A DNA stretch of 5,808 nucleotides, taken from Lachnoclostridium sp. UBA6475 (lineage in GTDB: Bacteria; Bacillota; Clostridia; Lachnospirales; Lachnospiraceae). Made by a program: the position numbers and the translations under genes. Below the pieces are notes generated by a model. The model was not told the origin of the DNA, searched no databases, and saw only the letters and a program-made list of their open reading frames with translations. Location: positions 1 through 5,808 of the forward strand of contig DJNB01000204.1 in assembly GCA_002435545.1 (NCBI GenBank), given 5' to 3'. Below are positions 5,252 to 5,808 of the stretch, piece by piece. The stretch's first letter is position 1. Each line of letters opens with the position of its first letter.

Positions 5252-5808
5252 CGATGAACAAAGAATGCGGAAACTGGTAAAGGACTTTTTAGTCAGAGAG
5301 AATTTTACGGTGCTGGAAGCGGCAGATGGCGAAGAAGCGGTGGATGTATTTCTGGCAGAAAAAAATATTGATCTGATCATTTTAGATGTCATGATGCCGA
5401 AAATGGATGGCTGGCAGGTGTGCCGGGAGATACGGCAGTATTCGAAGGTGCCGATCATCATGCTGACAGCCAGAGGGGCAGAAAATGACGAACTTAGAGG
5501 GTTCGAACTTGGGGTAGACGAGTATATCTCCAAACCGTTCAGCCCGAAAATACTGGTGGCAAGAGTTCAGGCGATTTTGCGCCGTGCCAATGCAGCATCC
5601 GAAGATGTGCTGGAATACGGCGGCATTGAACTGAACCGCAGCGCCCATGAAGTAGTGATCGATGGAGAAAAGATCGATCTCAGTTTCAAGGAATTTGAAC
5701 TGCTTGCTTACTTTATGGAAAATAAAGATATCGCGTTGTCGCGTGAGCGCATTTTAAATCATGTGTGGGATTACGATTATTTTGGGGATGCCAGAACCAT
5801 TGACACCC
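5226..5808 (+). CDS. OmpR/PhoB-family response regulator, 3' truncated by window end
   Basis: The frame opens at ATG 5226, 7 bases after a strong GGAGGG (5213-5218), and stays open for 194 codons to the window end. The receiver domain (1-120) has the full set: acidic pocket D9-D10, phosphoacceptor D54 in LDVMMPKMDG, T81 in MLTARG, and K103 in ISKPFSPK. After a short linker, the winged-helix DNA-binding domain begins near 128 (EYGGIELNRSAHEV) and reaches the recognition-helix region (RILNHVWDYDYFGDARTIDT). About 30 residues appear to be missing. The start lies 26 bases inside the preceding membrane-protein gene. A sensor histidine kinase is expected just downstream but is not in view. The target genes are unknown. 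Confidence 0.95.
   Translation, partial: MEQKILVVDDEQRMRKLVKDFLVRENFTVLEAADGEEAVDVFLAEKNIDLIILDVMMPKMDGWQVCREIRQYSKVPIIMLTARGAENDELRGFELGVDEYISKPFSPKILVARVQAILRRANAASEDVLEYGGIELNRSAHEVVIDGEKIDLSFKEFELLAYFMENKDIALSRERILNHVWDYDYFGDARTIDT

Noticed and set aside
4871..5533. A 220-codon open frame on the minus strand
   Set aside because: It lies antisense to the membrane protein and a response regulator with intact motifs; its translation is Ser/Phe/Cys-rich with no domain, typical of an antisense shadow.
1..5808. CRISPR arrays, tRNA or rRNA genes, insertion sequences
   Set aside because: I found no regularly spaced repeats, tRNA-like cloverleaf, rRNA sequence or transposase gene on either strand.

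Overview
The window looks like chromosome of a low-GC Gram-positive anaerobe, most likely a Clostridia/Lachnospiraceae-type Firmicute. This is inferred from AGGAG-type ribosome binding sites, Lys/Glu-rich proteins, T-tailed terminators and the families present; no rRNA or other taxonomic marker is in view. All genes read on the + strand. The left third (about 1-1310) is visibly more AT-rich than the right part (about 2000-5808), so an accessory block may abut a more conserved region.

Region 1 (1-1961): the 3' end of an HI0074-family 'nucleotidyltransferase substrate-binding' (HEPN-like) gene, then a CPBP/Abi intramembrane protease with all three catalytic motifs. A 13-codon ORF bridges the two. 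Next is a leader of about 180 bases with a 10-codon minigene on a very strong ribosome binding site and a perfect 14-bp inverted repeat. It precedes a P-loop small-molecule kinase-like protein of unknown substrate.

Region 2 (1960-3511): a compact self-regulated module. A TetR-family repressor gene has a near-consensus promoter whose -10 lies inside a perfect 12+12 bp palindrome that also covers the start codon. An intrinsic terminator closes this gene. A second, degenerate copy of the operator with the same spacing lies just upstream of the next gene, an LCM-family (PF04072-like) SAM-dependent methyltransferase. The simplest reading is that TetR represses itself and the methyltransferase and is released by an unknown ligand that may be, or resemble, the methyltransferase substrate. 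A GC-rich imperfect terminator follows.

Region 3 (3522-5808, runs off the end): an extended -10 promoter starts an overlapping three-gene operon. It encodes a membrane-anchored, trigger-factor-like FKBP peptidyl-prolyl isomerase, an unrecognised single-pass membrane protein with a C-terminal coiled coil, and an OmpR/PhoB-type response regulator cut by the window end. A sensor kinase would be expected just downstream. Translational overlap (8 and 26 bases) suggests one functional unit linking extracytoplasmic folding with envelope signalling.

The best candidates for something undescribed are the TetR-methyltransferase two-operator module, the minigene/hairpin leader of the kinase, and the isomerase-membrane protein-response regulator operon.
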